From Streptomyces piniterrae (lineage in GTDB: Bacteria > Actinomycetota > Actinomycetes > Streptomycetales > Streptomycetaceae), in assembly GCF_005048155.1 (NCBI RefSeq), contig NZ_SUMB01000008.1:124001-188000 (forward strand): a stretch of 64,000 bases of DNA. Reading direction: 5' to 3'. The notes below the pieces were generated by a model. The model saw only the letters and a program-made list of their open reading frames with translations. It was not told the origin of the DNA and did not search any database. The position numbers and the translations under genes are program-made. Positions 1-7,559 of this stretch are shown here, piece after piece. How positions within the stretch are numbered: position 1 is the first letter of the stretch; every line of letters starts with the position of its first letter.

Positions 1-30
1 GGTGTCCTCGTCGTGTCCCGTGGCAGTCAC
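1..30 (-). CDS. Possible 5' end of a gene running off the left edge
   Basis: Only ten codons are visible: a GTG at 28-30 followed by an open frame (VTATGHDEDT) to the window edge. A purine-rich stretch reading AAAAGGGG on the minus strand lies about nine bases upstream and would serve as a ribosome binding site. In related genomes the minus-strand sortase/amidotransferase block is followed by a PknB-type kinase gene, so this may be its start or that of another envelope gene. The fragment is too short to assign a family. Confidence 0.35.
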   Translation of the reverse strand, partial: MTATGHDEDT

Positions 31-56
31 CGCGTCATACCCCTTTTTACGTTCGC

Positions 57-1538
57 TCAGCTGACGAGCGCATCCGGCTTGCCCTTGCTGCGCGGCCGCT
101 CGTCGACCATCTTGCCCCAGACGATCAATCGAAAGGTACTGGTGAATTCCGGTGTGCAGGTCGTCAGCGTGATGTAGCGCCCCGGACCGGTGAATCCCGA
201 ACCGGGCGGCACCGGTCCGATCACGCTGGTATTGCTGGGGGAGGTCTGCGGGAGGATGCTCTCCATCTCGTACGCGTAGTACGAGCGCTGCGTCTCAACG
301 ATGATCTTGTCGCCCTTGACGAGCCGGTTGACGTAGCGGAACGGCTCGCCGTGGGTGTTGCGATGGGCCGCCACCGCGAAGTTGCCCTTTTTGTCCCAGG
401 GCATCGCGGTCTTGATGCCGCTGCTCTTGTCGTAGTGACCGACCATGCCGCGGTCCAGCACCGAGTGCTTGTCGATGCCCTCGGCGACGGGCGCCTTCAC
501 ATCCAGCTTCGGGATGTACATGATCGCGAAGCGCTCGCCGGCCGCCAGGTTCTTCTTCTCGCCGCCGCCCTTGTTCCATTCGTTCTGGAGGGTGTTGGCG
601 GCGCCGCCCGCCTCCTCCTCTGCGAGCACGTTCGTCCACCACAGCTGGTAGGTCACAAACAGCAGCATCAGCACGCCGAGGGTGATGAACACCTCACCCA
701 CCGCGCGGCTGACGATCAGGCTGGGGCTGTCCTTGGCGGCTCGTTCGGCACGCCGGGCCTCCAGCCGGGAGAGGGGGGCGGCCGGTTTGTCGTCGGCGGA
801 AGCGGCTGCCGTGGCGGCGACGGCCGCGCCGCTGTGGCGGCCGCGTCTGCCGCCCCGCTTGGCGGCCTCTTGTGCGGCCTTGCGTCGGGCCGCTCGGCCG
901 CCGGGCGCCGGTGCCGCGTCGGTTTCACGTGAAACCGTGCTGGTTTCACGTGAAACAGCGTCCCCGTCGCCTTTCGCGCCGGACTCCTCGGCCTGCCGCA
1001 GCGCCATGGTCTCGTCGTCCCGCAACGACTCGGACGCGGCCTGAGGGGCCGGAGGGGCAGGTGCCGGATCCGGTGTCTCCGGGGCGGCGAAGAGCTCCGG
1101 TATGGGTTCGGCCGCCGGGGTGTAGGGCTCGTACGCGGAGCCTTGGCTCAGGCCGCCGTAGATGTCGTCGTAGGCGGCCGGTGCGGGCTCGTAGGGCTGC
1201 GGCTCGGGAGCCGCCGGCGGTTCCGGCTGGCCGGGCTGCTGGTCCTGACGATGCGGCCGGAACCAGGGCGATCCCTGTGTTCCGGCCTGCTGAGCGGGAT
1301 GGGCGGATTGCTCGGACGCCCGGGGCCCCGGCGCGGGCGTCGGCGCCTCCTGGCCGGGCAGCGGGTCGTTCAGCGGGTCGTCGAGCCGGCCGACGGCTGC
1401 CTCGAACGCGTCGGGGTGGCCGTACGGATCCGGTGTCCCGTACGGATCCTGCTCGTACCCGCGCTGCCGGGAATCCCCCTGGTGTGGCTCGTACGGATCG
1501 TGGGACCTCCCTTCACGCTCTGGGCGTAGGGCGGTCAC
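57..1538 (-). CDS. Class E sortase with long disordered N-terminal region
   Basis: Predicted membrane-anchored transpeptidase that attaches LAxTG-type surface proteins (in Streptomyces, long chaplins) to peptidoglycan. The 493-residue protein has about 280 Pro/Gln/Ala-rich disordered residues, one membrane segment near 282-303, then the sortase fold. The likely catalytic residues are His392 (in AAHRNTHGEPF), Cys461 (in TLTTC) and Arg470. The GTG start at 1538 overlaps the TGA of the upstream amidotransferase, so translation is probably coupled; a longer frame to 1640 lies inside that gene and is rejected. Two parS sites (922, 943) sit in the linker and are translated as VSRET twice, near residues 195-207. 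Streptomyces carries two adjacent class E sortases (SrtE1/SrtE2); which one this is cannot be told here. Confidence 0.93.
   Translation of the reverse strand: MTALRPEREGRSHDPYEPHQGDSRQRGYEQDPYGTPDPYGHPDAFEAAVGRLDDPLNDPLPGQEAPTPAPGPRASEQSAHPAQQAGTQGSPWFRPHRQDQQPGQPEPPAAPEPQPYEPAPAAYDDIYGGLSQGSAYEPYTPAAEPIPELFAAPETPDPAPAPPAPQAASESLRDDETMALRQAEESGAKGDGDAVSRETSTVSRETDAAPAPGGRAARRKAAQEAAKRGGRRGRHSGAAVAATAAASADDKPAAPLSRLEARRAERAAKDSPSLIVSRAVGEVFITLGVLMLLFVTYQLWWTNVLAEEEAGGAANTLQNEWNKGGGEKKNLAAGERFAIMYIPKLDVKAPVAEGIDKHSVLDRGMVGHYDKSSGIKTAMPWDKKGNFAVAAHRNTHGEPFRYVNRLVKGDKIIVETQRSYYAYEMESILPQTSPSNTSVIGPVPPGSGFTGPGRYITLTTCTPEFTSTFRLIVWGKMVDERPRSKGKPDALVS
922..935. promoter_or_regulatory. parS site (ParB-binding palindrome)
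   Basis: Perfect GTTTCACGTGAAAC. It lies inside the sortase gene and is the first of a tandem pair 21 bp apart (about two helical turns). ParB binds this 14-mer to build the partition complex near the origin. Confidence 0.95.
943..956. promoter_or_regulatory. parS site
   Basis: Perfect GTTTCACGTGAAAC, second of the tandem pair in the disordered linker of the sortase gene. Confidence 0.95.
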
Positions 1539-2173
1539 GCGCCGGCCTTGCCGACCACCGGGGCAAGCCCCGTCGAGCGCTCCACGGCCCCCTTGTCGCC
1601 GCACTCCACCAGCCAGTTCGCGAGCATCTTGTGCCCCCACTCCGTCAGTACCGACTCGGGGTGGAACTGCACGCCCTCCACGGGGAGTTCGCGGTGCCGC
1701 AGTCCCATGATGATGCCGTCGTGGGTGCGGGCCGTGACCTCGAGCTCGTCCGGGACGGTCGTGGGTTCGGCGGCCAGCGAGTGGTAGCGGGTCGCGGTGA
1801 AGGGCGAGGGCAGGCCGGCGAAGACTCCCGCGCCCTCGTGCGTCACCAGCGAGGTCTTGCCGTGCAGCAGTTCCGGCGCGCGATCGACCACGCCGCCGTA
1901 GGCGACCGCCATCGACTGCATGCCCAGGCAGACGCCGAACACCGGGACGCCGGTGGCCGCGCAGTGCCTGACCATGTCGACGCAGACACCGGCCTGTTCG
2001 GGGGTGCCGGGCCCCGGCGACAGCAGCACGCCGTCGAAGCCGTCCTGTGCGTGGCTCAGCGCGACCTCGTCATTGCGCAGCACCTCGCATTCGGCACCCA
2101 GTTGGTACAGGTACTGGACCAGGTTGAAGACAAAGCTGTCGTAGTTGTCGACGACGAGAATCCGTGCGCTCAT
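1535..2173 (-). CDS. trpG: Anthranilate/aminodeoxychorismate synthase glutamine amidotransferase subunit
   Basis: Class I glutamine amidotransferase, 212 residues, full length for TrpG/PabA. It hydrolyses glutamine and passes ammonia to a chorismate-binding partner (TrpE or PabB), giving anthranilate or aminodeoxychorismate. The triad is visible: Cys82 in GVCLGMQ, His171 and Glu173 in FHPES; the N-terminal VVDNYDSFVFNLVQ and SPGPGTP motifs are typical. Its ATG overlaps the TGA of the upstream 58-residue gene, and its TGA overlaps the GTG of the downstream sortase, so it lies inside a coupled envelope operon. A trpG-like gene beside crgA, a DUF881 gene and pknB also occurs in mycobacteria. No synthase partner is in the window, so Trp versus folate use (or both) is undecided. 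Confidence 0.92.
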   Translation of the reverse strand: MSARILVVDNYDSFVFNLVQYLYQLGAECEVLRNDEVALSHAQDGFDGVLLSPGPGTPEQAGVCVDMVRHCAATGVPVFGVCLGMQSMAVAYGGVVDRAPELLHGKTSLVTHEGAGVFAGLPSPFTATRYHSLAAEPTTVPDELEVTARTHDGIIMGLRHRELPVEGVQFHPESVLTEWGHKMLANWLVECGDKGAVERSTGLAPVVGKAGA

Positions 2174-2346
2174 CGGGCGGCCGCCATCCCTTCATCGACC
2201 GTGACGTCATTGAAGGGGAGCAGCGGCTCCGCCCACGGAAAGACGTACTGGAAAAGCACGAAGACGACCGCCAGCACCAGCACCAGTGAAATCAGCGCCT
2301 TCACCCATGCGTTGCCCGGCAGATGCCGCCAGATCCAGCCGTACAT
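2170..2346 (-). CDS. Small single-pass membrane protein, 58 aa
   Basis: The frame starts at an ATG (MYGWIWRHLPGNAWVKA) and has a hydrophobic segment at about residues 16-34 (ALISLVLVLAVVFVLFQYVF), then a short acidic tail ending in MAAAR. Its TGA overlaps the ATG of trpG (ATGA), strong evidence that it is translated. Gene order sortase - 58 aa protein - amidotransferase - sortase suggests an accessory role at the membrane, but I recognise no named family. Function unknown. Confidence 0.8.
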   Translation of the reverse strand: MYGWIWRHLPGNAWVKALISLVLVLAVVFVLFQYVFPWAEPLLPFNDVTVDEGMAAAR

Positions 2347-2427
2347 GCGCTCGCTGTCCCCTTGCCGATGCCGATGACGATGTCGATTGCCCCACCAGAC
2401 TAAGGGGCGAGGGCGGTGACTGGTGGG

Positions 2428-3120
2428 TCAGCCGGGCAAAGCCGATGGCCTTCCGTGTGCCACGGGTTGGGTGGAATCCAGGTGGGCCCAGGCGATCAGC
2501 CGGTGGCTGTGGCCCCACTCCGGCTCGCAGGTCGTCAGCGTGAGATAGCGCCCGGGGCCGTTGAAGCCGGATTTCCGCGGCACGGGATCGATCACGCCGG
2601 TGTCGCCGGGCAGCGTCGTATACGGCCGGTTGTCGATGCGGTAGGTGAACCAGGTCGCGCCGTCGCTCAGCACCACCGCGTCGCCGGGCCGCAGCCGTGG
2701 GAAGTCCTTGAAGGGGTCGCCGTAGGTGCGGCGGTGCCCTGCGACGGAGAAGTTGCCGACCTCGCCGAGCCGGGCGGTGCGGTCGTAGTGGCCGAGGCCC
2801 CGCTTGAGGACGTCGGGCGCGGTGCTTTCCAGTACGGGCTTCGTCCAGTCCGCTCCGAAGCGCGGGATGTACATGACCGCGAAGGACTTGCCCGCCTCAT
2901 AGCGGCGGGGCCGCTCGCTGCCGCCGGGCTCGGGTGCGGTGTCGGGCGGGGTGACCTGGCCGGCCGCCCACTGATCGTGCAGTTTGCCGATCTCGCCGTC
3001 CATCGCGCTGTCGGCCCGTACGCCGGTCCAGAAGAGCAGGTAGACGACGAAGAGGACGATCAGGGTGCCGAGGGTTACGCAGATTTCGCTGAACGTCCGC
3101 ACGATCCACCGCAGCGTCAT
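2428..3120 (-). CDS. Class E sortase, short form
   Basis: Second class E sortase, 230 residues. It has an N-terminal membrane segment (about residues 12-33) and then the catalytic fold with His129 (VAGHRRTYGDPF), Cys198 (TLTTC) and Arg207 (HSHRLIAW). Unlike the paralogue at 57-1538 it has no long disordered N-terminus. It is expected to act at the outer face of the membrane, cleaving LAxTG-like sorting signals. It lies 38 bp downstream of the DUF881 gene and 81 bp upstream of the 58-residue membrane gene, in one minus-strand run. In Streptomyces two such sortases are needed for normal aerial growth; that is family knowledge, not shown here. Confidence 0.93.
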   Translation of the reverse strand: MTLRWIVRTFSEICVTLGTLIVLFVVYLLFWTGVRADSAMDGEIGKLHDQWAAGQVTPPDTAPEPGGSERPRRYEAGKSFAVMYIPRFGADWTKPVLESTAPDVLKRGLGHYDRTARLGEVGNFSVAGHRRTYGDPFKDFPRLRPGDAVVLSDGATWFTYRIDNRPYTTLPGDTGVIDPVPRKSGFNGPGRYLTLTTCEPEWGHSHRLIAWAHLDSTQPVAHGRPSALPG

Positions 3121-3158
3121 CCGGCCCCGCCCCTCCCCGCCGCCCCGCGGCGTGCGGG

Positions 3159-3929
3159 CTACGGCTTCACAGGCTGTGCGTAGTGGAGATCCACTGTGCC
3201 GGAGTAGCCGGGCAGAGTCACCGCCTCGTGCTGGTCGACTTTCCAGCCGAGGCCGTAGGCGTTCACGTACTGCAGATAGTTCTGGATGGCGGGGGAGGCG
3301 GTCAGCGCCCTGTTCAGGGCGTCCCGGTCGCCGACGGCGGTGACCTTGTACGGCGGTGAGTAGACCCGGCCCTGGAGGATCAGGGTGTTGCCGACGCAGC
3401 GCACCGCGCTGGTGGAGATCAGCCGCTGGTCCATGACCTTGATGCCCTTGGCGCCGCCCTGCCAGAGGGCGTTGACCACGGCCTGGAGGTCCTGCTGGTG
3501 GATGACCAGGTCGTTGGGCTGCGGCTCGGGCACGCCGGGGATCTTGGCGGTGGCGTTCGGCGGGGCGTCGGTGAGGGTGACCGTCACGCCCTGGCCGGCC
3601 AGCTTCTTGGTGCCGGCGCTCTTCTCCAGCGCCTTGAGCTTGGCCTCCTCGGCCTTGGAGCTGCCGTTGTCGCGCTGCGCGAGCGCGTCGACCTCCTCGC
3701 GGAGCAGGGCGTTGGTCTCGTCGTGCGCGCCGTTCTTGTGGCTGCGCTCCTGGATGAGGTCGGAGAGCCGCAGCATCGAATCGTCCGAGCGCAGGTTGGT
3801 GCCGCGCGCGGTCTCGAAGCTCACCCAGAACAGCAGCCCGGCGAGCGCGAAGACGGCGAGCGTGAGGAGCCGTACCGGCCGCAGGTGGGGCCGGGCGGGG
3901 CGGCCGGCGGAGTCAGCGGAATTGCTCAA
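3159..3929 (-). CDS. DUF881 family membrane-anchored protein
   Basis: A 256-residue protein with a cytoplasmic basic N-terminus, one membrane segment (about 23-41, LLTLAVFALAGLLFWVSF), a charged helical/coiled-coil stretch (about 50-110) and the extracytoplasmic DUF881 domain (GVTVTLTDAP, NDLVIHQQDLQAVVNALW, GAKGIKVMDQRLISTSAVRCVGNTLILQGRVYSPPYKV). The family is widespread in Gram-positives near division or origin genes; its biochemical role is unknown. The neighbour crgA is divergent, and this arrangement is shared with Mycobacterium (Rv0011c/Rv0012). It probably leads the minus-strand operon with the sortases. Confidence 0.9.
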   Translation of the reverse strand: MSNSADSAGRPARPHLRPVRLLTLAVFALAGLLFWVSFETARGTNLRSDDSMLRLSDLIQERSHKNGAHDETNALLREEVDALAQRDNGSSKAEEAKLKALEKSAGTKKLAGQGVTVTLTDAPPNATAKIPGVPEPQPNDLVIHQQDLQAVVNALWQGGAKGIKVMDQRLISTSAVRCVGNTLILQGRVYSPPYKVTAVGDRDALNRALTASPAIQNYLQYVNAYGLGWKVDQHEAVTLPGYSGTVDLHYAQPVKP

Positions 3930-4110
3930 CGTACCCTTACTCCTTACGACGCCGCGGAAGCACTACGCTAACGGACGCCCGGGCGAGGATCCGCTCCCCG
4001 CCGGTTCCCCACCCGGCTCCCATCCCGTACGGCCCCCGCGCGGTTGGGGGCACAGCCCGCTCGAGCGAAGTCGAGAGTGGGGGAGCAGCGCATCGACAGG
4101 AGAGTTCCTC

Positions 4111-4365
4111 GTGCCGAAGTCACGTATCCGCAAAAAGGACGACTTCACGCCGCCGCCGGCGAAGACCACCAGTCTGAAGATGACTTCAGGCCGCGGCTGG
4201 GTCGCGCCGCTGATGCTGGCGATGTTCCTGATCGGGCTGGCCTGGATCGTGCTGTTCTACGTGTCCGAGGGCGATCTTCCGATCAAGAGCATGGGCAACT
4301 GGAACATCGTGTGCGGCTTCGGCTTCATCGCGGTGGGCTTCGGCGTATCCACGCAGTGGAAGTAG
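4111..4365 (+). CDS. crgA: Cell division protein CrgA
   Basis: Small two-span membrane protein, 84 residues from a GTG preceded by AGGAGAG. The N-terminus is basic (PKSRIRKKDDF). Membrane segments lie at about 31-50 (WVAPLMLAMFLIGLAWIVLF) and 64-80 (IVCGFGFIAVGFGVS), linked by a short loop with the family residues GDLPIKSMGNWN. CrgA coordinates divisome assembly; in Streptomyces it affects FtsZ-ring formation and the timing of sporulation septation, and in mycobacteria it interacts with FtsZ, FtsI and FtsQ. It is transcribed divergently from the DUF881 gene. Confidence 0.95.
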   Translation: MPKSRIRKKDDFTPPPAKTTSLKMTSGRGWVAPLMLAMFLIGLAWIVLFYVSEGDLPIKSMGNWNIVCGFGFIAVGFGVSTQWK

Positions 4366-4383
4366 CGCAAGCCCTGCCCAAGA

Positions 4384-4583
4384 CCATCCACACGGTTATC
4401 CACAGCCGGGGAAAACTTCAGAAGATCTGTGGATAACCCTCCGGAGGTTGACGCCGGTGTGATCGGTGGCATCCGCCTCCGGTCCCCGGTCTTCCCGGTC
4501 CGTACTGGGGAAACGCAGGTCAGGGCGGACCGGAACGGTGGTTCCGCACAGCATGCACAAGATCCGCCACGCACTGTGGACAA
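4384..4583. other. DnaA-box cluster outside oriC (left)
   Basis: The convergent gap between crgA and the rhomboid gene (4366-4620) has no gene but holds four DnaA-box sequences: CCATCCACA at 4384, TTATCCACA at 4396, TGTGGATAA at 4428 (minus strand TTATCCACA) and TGTGGACAA at 4575 (minus strand TTGTCCACA, the Streptomyces consensus). The first two are 12 bp apart. In S. coelicolor, DnaA-box clusters outside oriC bind DnaA and at least one lowers initiation frequency; this is probably a counterpart (inference). Confidence 0.75.
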
Positions 4584-4620
4584 CTTGGCGGTACGGGCGC
4601 GCTGAGCGCGGTGCGGGCCC

Positions 4621-5493
4621 TCAGCCCACCAGCTGGAGGGTCCGTACCCACACCACGGCGACGATCGCCAGCAGCGCCACCGCACAGGTCGCGATCTGCA
4701 CCGTCGTACGGCGGTCGCGCGGCGCATGCACCATCCCGAAGGCCACCGCGGCGCCCACCACCAGGCCGCCCACATGCGCCTGCCAGGCGATATTCGGCCA
4801 CAGGAACGTGAAGACCAGGTTGAGGCCGAGCAGGATCAGCACCGGCTTCATGTCGTACTTCAGCCGGCGCAGCAGTACGGCGGTCGCGCCCAGCAGCCCG
4901 AAGATCGCGCCGGAGGCACCGAGCGAGGGCTGATCCGGCGCGGCGAGCAGATACGACAGGGCGCTGCCGCCCAGGCCGGCGAGCATGTACAGCGCGAGGA
5001 ACCGCACCCGGCCGAGCGCGGCCTCCAGCGGCGGCCCCAGCCACCACAGCGACAGCATGTTGAACGCGATATGCGGAATCTGCTGGTGCAGGAACATCGC
5101 GGTGAGCAGGCGGTACGACTCGCCGTACGCGACGCTGCCGCCGTACAGGAAGAGGTCGACGACCAGCCGGCCGTCCGTCAGCTGGGCCGCGATGAAGACC
5201 GCGATGTTGATGCCCAGCAGGATCATCGTGACGAGCCGCGGGTTGGCGGCGATCGAAGCGCCCGCTATCGTCCGCGGCGCCGTCGCCTGTGCCGCCCGCC
5301 CGCTGCCGTCGCGGACGCAGTCCGGGCACTGGAAGCCGACCGAGGCGCTGACCATGCAGTCCGGGCAGATCGGCTGCTCACAGCGGGTGCAGCGGATACC
5401 CGTGGGGCGGTCCGTGTGGCGATAGCAGCCCGGCAGGCCGTCATCGCCGTGCGCGTCCCGCGGCTCCTGCGGGCTGCCTGGCACCTGGTCCAT
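4621..5493 (-). CDS. Rhomboid family intramembrane serine protease with zinc-ribbon N-terminus
   Basis: A 290-residue membrane protein. The first 65 residues carry Cys pairs (23, 35/38, 43/46, 56/59), a B-box-like zinc-binding module often seen in actinobacterial rhomboids. Six or seven membrane segments follow. The catalytic dyad is Ser194 (GASGAIFG) and His240 (AHVGGLVVG), with the HxxxN motif (His141, Asn145). The start was put at the ATG at 5493 (MDQVPGSP), which has GGACGAGGACC upstream; the longer frame to 5598 has no such site. Substrate unknown. It is the conserved neighbour of the cyclophilin gene in actinobacteria (compare Rv0009/Rv0010c region). Confidence 0.92.
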   Translation of the reverse strand: MDQVPGSPQEPRDAHGDDGLPGCYRHTDRPTGIRCTRCEQPICPDCMVSASVGFQCPDCVRDGSGRAAQATAPRTIAGASIAANPRLVTMILLGINIAVFIAAQLTDGRLVVDLFLYGGSVAYGESYRLLTAMFLHQQIPHIAFNMLSLWWLGPPLEAALGRVRFLALYMLAGLGGSALSYLLAAPDQPSLGASGAIFGLLGATAVLLRRLKYDMKPVLILLGLNLVFTFLWPNIAWQAHVGGLVVGAAVAFGMVHAPRDRRTTVQIATCAVALLAIVAVVWVRTLQLVG

Positions 5494-5606
5494 CGGTCCT
5501 CGTCCTCTTCTCCGTGTGGGCCGCACGTCAGCACGCCGCCCCGCCCGGAGTACGACCGAGCGGGGCGTAATGGTTCCCTCGGAGCGGGCCGAGGGCAAGA
5601 CGGGGA

Positions 5607-6140
5607 CTAGCCCTCGCGGGTCTCGATGACCACCGACTCGATGACGACGTCCTGGATCGGACGGTCGGTGCGCGGGTTGGTCTGCGTGTTGCCGATGGCG
5701 TCGACGACCTTCTTGCTGGCGTCGTTGGTGACCTCACCGAAGATGGTGTGCTTGCCGGTCAGCCACGCGGTCGGCGCGACGGTGATGAAGAACTGCGAGC
5801 CGTTGGTGCCCGGACCGGCGTTGGCCATGGCCAGCAGGTACGGCTTGTTGAACGCGAGGTCCGGGTGGAACTCGTCCGCGAACTCGTAGCCGGGGCCGCC
5901 GGTGCCGTTGCCCAGCGGGTCGCCGCCCTGGAGCATGAAACCGCTGATGACGCGGTGGAAGACCGTTCCGTCGTACAGCCGGTCGTGCGACTTCTTGCCG
6001 GTCGCCGGGTGGGTCCACTCCCGCTCGCCCTTGGCGAGCTCGACGAAGTTCTTGACCGTCTTCGGTGCATGGTTCGGCAGGAGCCGAATCTCGATGTCGC
6101 CCTGGTTGGTCTTCAGGGTGGCGTAGAGCTGCTCAGCCAC
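5607..6140 (-). CDS. ppiA: Peptidyl-prolyl cis-trans isomerase, cyclophilin type
   Basis: A 177-residue cytosolic cyclophilin that catalyses proline isomerisation in protein folding. Core motifs are present: FHRVISGFMLQGGDPLGNGTGGPGY (active-site Arg/Phe/Gln), AMANAGPGTNGSQFFIT, and the tryptophan loop TAWLTGKHTIFGEV. No signal peptide. There is a typical actinobacterial insertion (about residues 35-52, KGEREWTHPATGKKSHDR). It is 113 bp upstream of the rhomboid gene on the same strand. Confidence 0.95.
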   Translation of the reverse strand: MAEQLYATLKTNQGDIEIRLLPNHAPKTVKNFVELAKGEREWTHPATGKKSHDRLYDGTVFHRVISGFMLQGGDPLGNGTGGPGYEFADEFHPDLAFNKPYLLAMANAGPGTNGSQFFITVAPTAWLTGKHTIFGEVTNDASKKVVDAIGNTQTNPRTDRPIQDVVIESVVIETREG

Positions 6141-6504
6141 GATCTACCTTCCATAAGTCTTCACTGACGGTTCCTGATCCTCGCATGGACAGCCACGGCA
6201 GTCGTCCGGCCACCACCGCCGGACGGTCTTCGCACTGATTTCTTTGCTACGTCATGCGACGTAATAGAGATGCTTCACCGGGATAACAGCCGCTTTCGCC
6301 GGGCAAACCCGAGGAACCAGGGCGACCAGCGGCAAACCGTGGCATTGTCGTCAACAAGGCTCTCCGGAAGGTCACCGATGACCCGGATGCCCGCTCGCAC
6401 ATGCCGTACGTCGCATGAGCAGGCATGATCTTCAAACGGGTGGACAGGCGACACTTCAGACCAAACCCCCGAGCCCCGGACATGCCACCGAGGAGGAGGA
6501 TCCC
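6141..6504. other. Intergenic region with TACGTC-type repeats
   Basis: A 364-base divergent region between ppiA and the DUF5324 gene, with no convincing gene. It contains an inverted repeat TACGTC-ATGC-GACGTA at 6248-6263, a further TACGTCGCATG at 6407, and a 16-base stretch (CCGGACATGCCACCGA, 6476-6491) that recurs upstream of the Rpf-like gene (7457-7472). A 24-codon open stretch ending at about 6418 has no start codon. Confidence 0.5.
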
Positions 6505-7236
6505 GTGACCCGCAAGGACAGCGTGCGCGCCGCGACCGGTACGGCCAGGGACAGCGTGCGGCACGCCGCGGAGGTGGTGGCTCCGTATGCCGGTACGGCC
6601 AAGGATGCCGCCGTGCACTTCGCTCATGAAGCCCGGACCCGCGCGGCTCCCAAGCTGGCCGACGCGGCGCACCAGGCCCGATCACAGGCCCGTTCCCAGT
6701 ACAGCGCCCATCTGCGGCCGCGCATCGAGCACGCGCGGGGCGCGCTGCCGCCCAAGGTGGACGCGGCGGCGCACCGGGCCGCCTGCCGGACCCGCGAAGC
6801 CGCCCGGCACGCCGCCGAGTACACGGGGCCACGGCTGGAGCACGCCATGGTCAGCGCCCGCGCCGCGGCCGAGCCGGTCCGCGACGAGGCGATCGCGCGT
6901 GGCAGCGCCGCGCTGGCCGCACTGCGCGGCCACGTGACGGCCGCCGAGATCGAGAAGCTCGCCAAGAAGCACAGCCACCGGGCCCGGCGCCGCAAGATCG
7001 CCGCGCGGGCCACGGTGGTCGGCGTCCTGGTGGGCGGCGCGGTCGCCATCTGGAAGTGGTGGGACAAGCAGGCCAACCCGGACTGGCTGGTCGAACCGCC
7101 GGCGCCCACGGAGGTCGGCGAGCACGGCCGCCTCAGCGCGGTCGACGGCAGCGAGGGCGCCTCCCTCGACCCGGAGGTCCAGGCCAAACAGGCGGAGGCC
7201 GAAGCCGACGAGCGCGGCAGGGGCAACACGGCCTGA
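6505..7236 (+). CDS. DUF5324 family protein, Ala/Arg-rich with one membrane segment
   Basis: A 243-residue protein from a GTG preceded by GAGGAGGAGGATCCC, a very strong ribosome binding site. The first 170 residues are amphipathic, rich in Ala, Arg and His, and look like a long apolipoprotein-like helical repeat (AARDSVRHAAEVV, EARTRAAPKLADAA). One membrane segment lies near residues 171-188 (ATVVGVLVGGAVAIWKWW), followed by an acidic tail. This layout matches the Streptomyces DUF5324 family; function unknown. It shares upstream sequence motifs with the Rpf-like gene that follows. Confidence 0.85.
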   Translation: MTRKDSVRAATGTARDSVRHAAEVVAPYAGTAKDAAVHFAHEARTRAAPKLADAAHQARSQARSQYSAHLRPRIEHARGALPPKVDAAAHRAACRTREAARHAAEYTGPRLEHAMVSARAAAEPVRDEAIARGSAALAALRGHVTAAEIEKLAKKHSHRARRRKIAARATVVGVLVGGAVAIWKWWDKQANPDWLVEPPAPTEVGEHGRLSAVDGSEGASLDPEVQAKQAEAEADERGRGNTA

Positions 7237-7253
7237 CGCCGGCCACGACAGCG

Positions 7254-7299
7254 ACGGGCCGTGCCCGCCGTCCCCAACGGGGCGGCGGGCACGGCCCGT
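7254..7299 (+). terminator. Hairpin terminator after the DUF5324 gene
   Basis: A perfect 17-bp stem (7254-7270 with 7283-7299), with CCCC/GGGG pairing inside the loop, starts 17 bases after the stop codon. No U-tract follows, as is usual for Streptomyces terminators. Confidence 0.75.
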
Positions 7300-7559
7300 T
7301 GGGGCCTGCTGCGCCATGACACCGTACGGGCTCCTCCAGCGCGCGACGGTGCCCCGGCCGGCCCTCGCACCCGCGCTCAGCGCGCCCACACCGGATACCT
7401 GACGCTACGTCAGAAGCATGCGACCGCTCGGGTGAAAAACGCCCACATCTGACACTCCGGACATGCCACCGACCATATTGGCGGGTTACTTGGTCCGTGC
7501 CACCGGTCGTGGCGCATACCGCGTCACGGCGCTGCCAGGCACAGCGGAGGAGTTCCGTC

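Noticed and set aside
6328..6418. Short open stretch translating to IVVNKALRKVTDDPDARSHM
   Set aside because: It looks protein-like but has no usable start codon and is closed by a stop upstream; at most a remnant.
7237..7559. c-di-AMP (ydaO-type) riboswitch before the Rpf-like gene
   Set aside because: Known for some Streptomyces rpf genes, but I see no matching conserved blocks in this leader.
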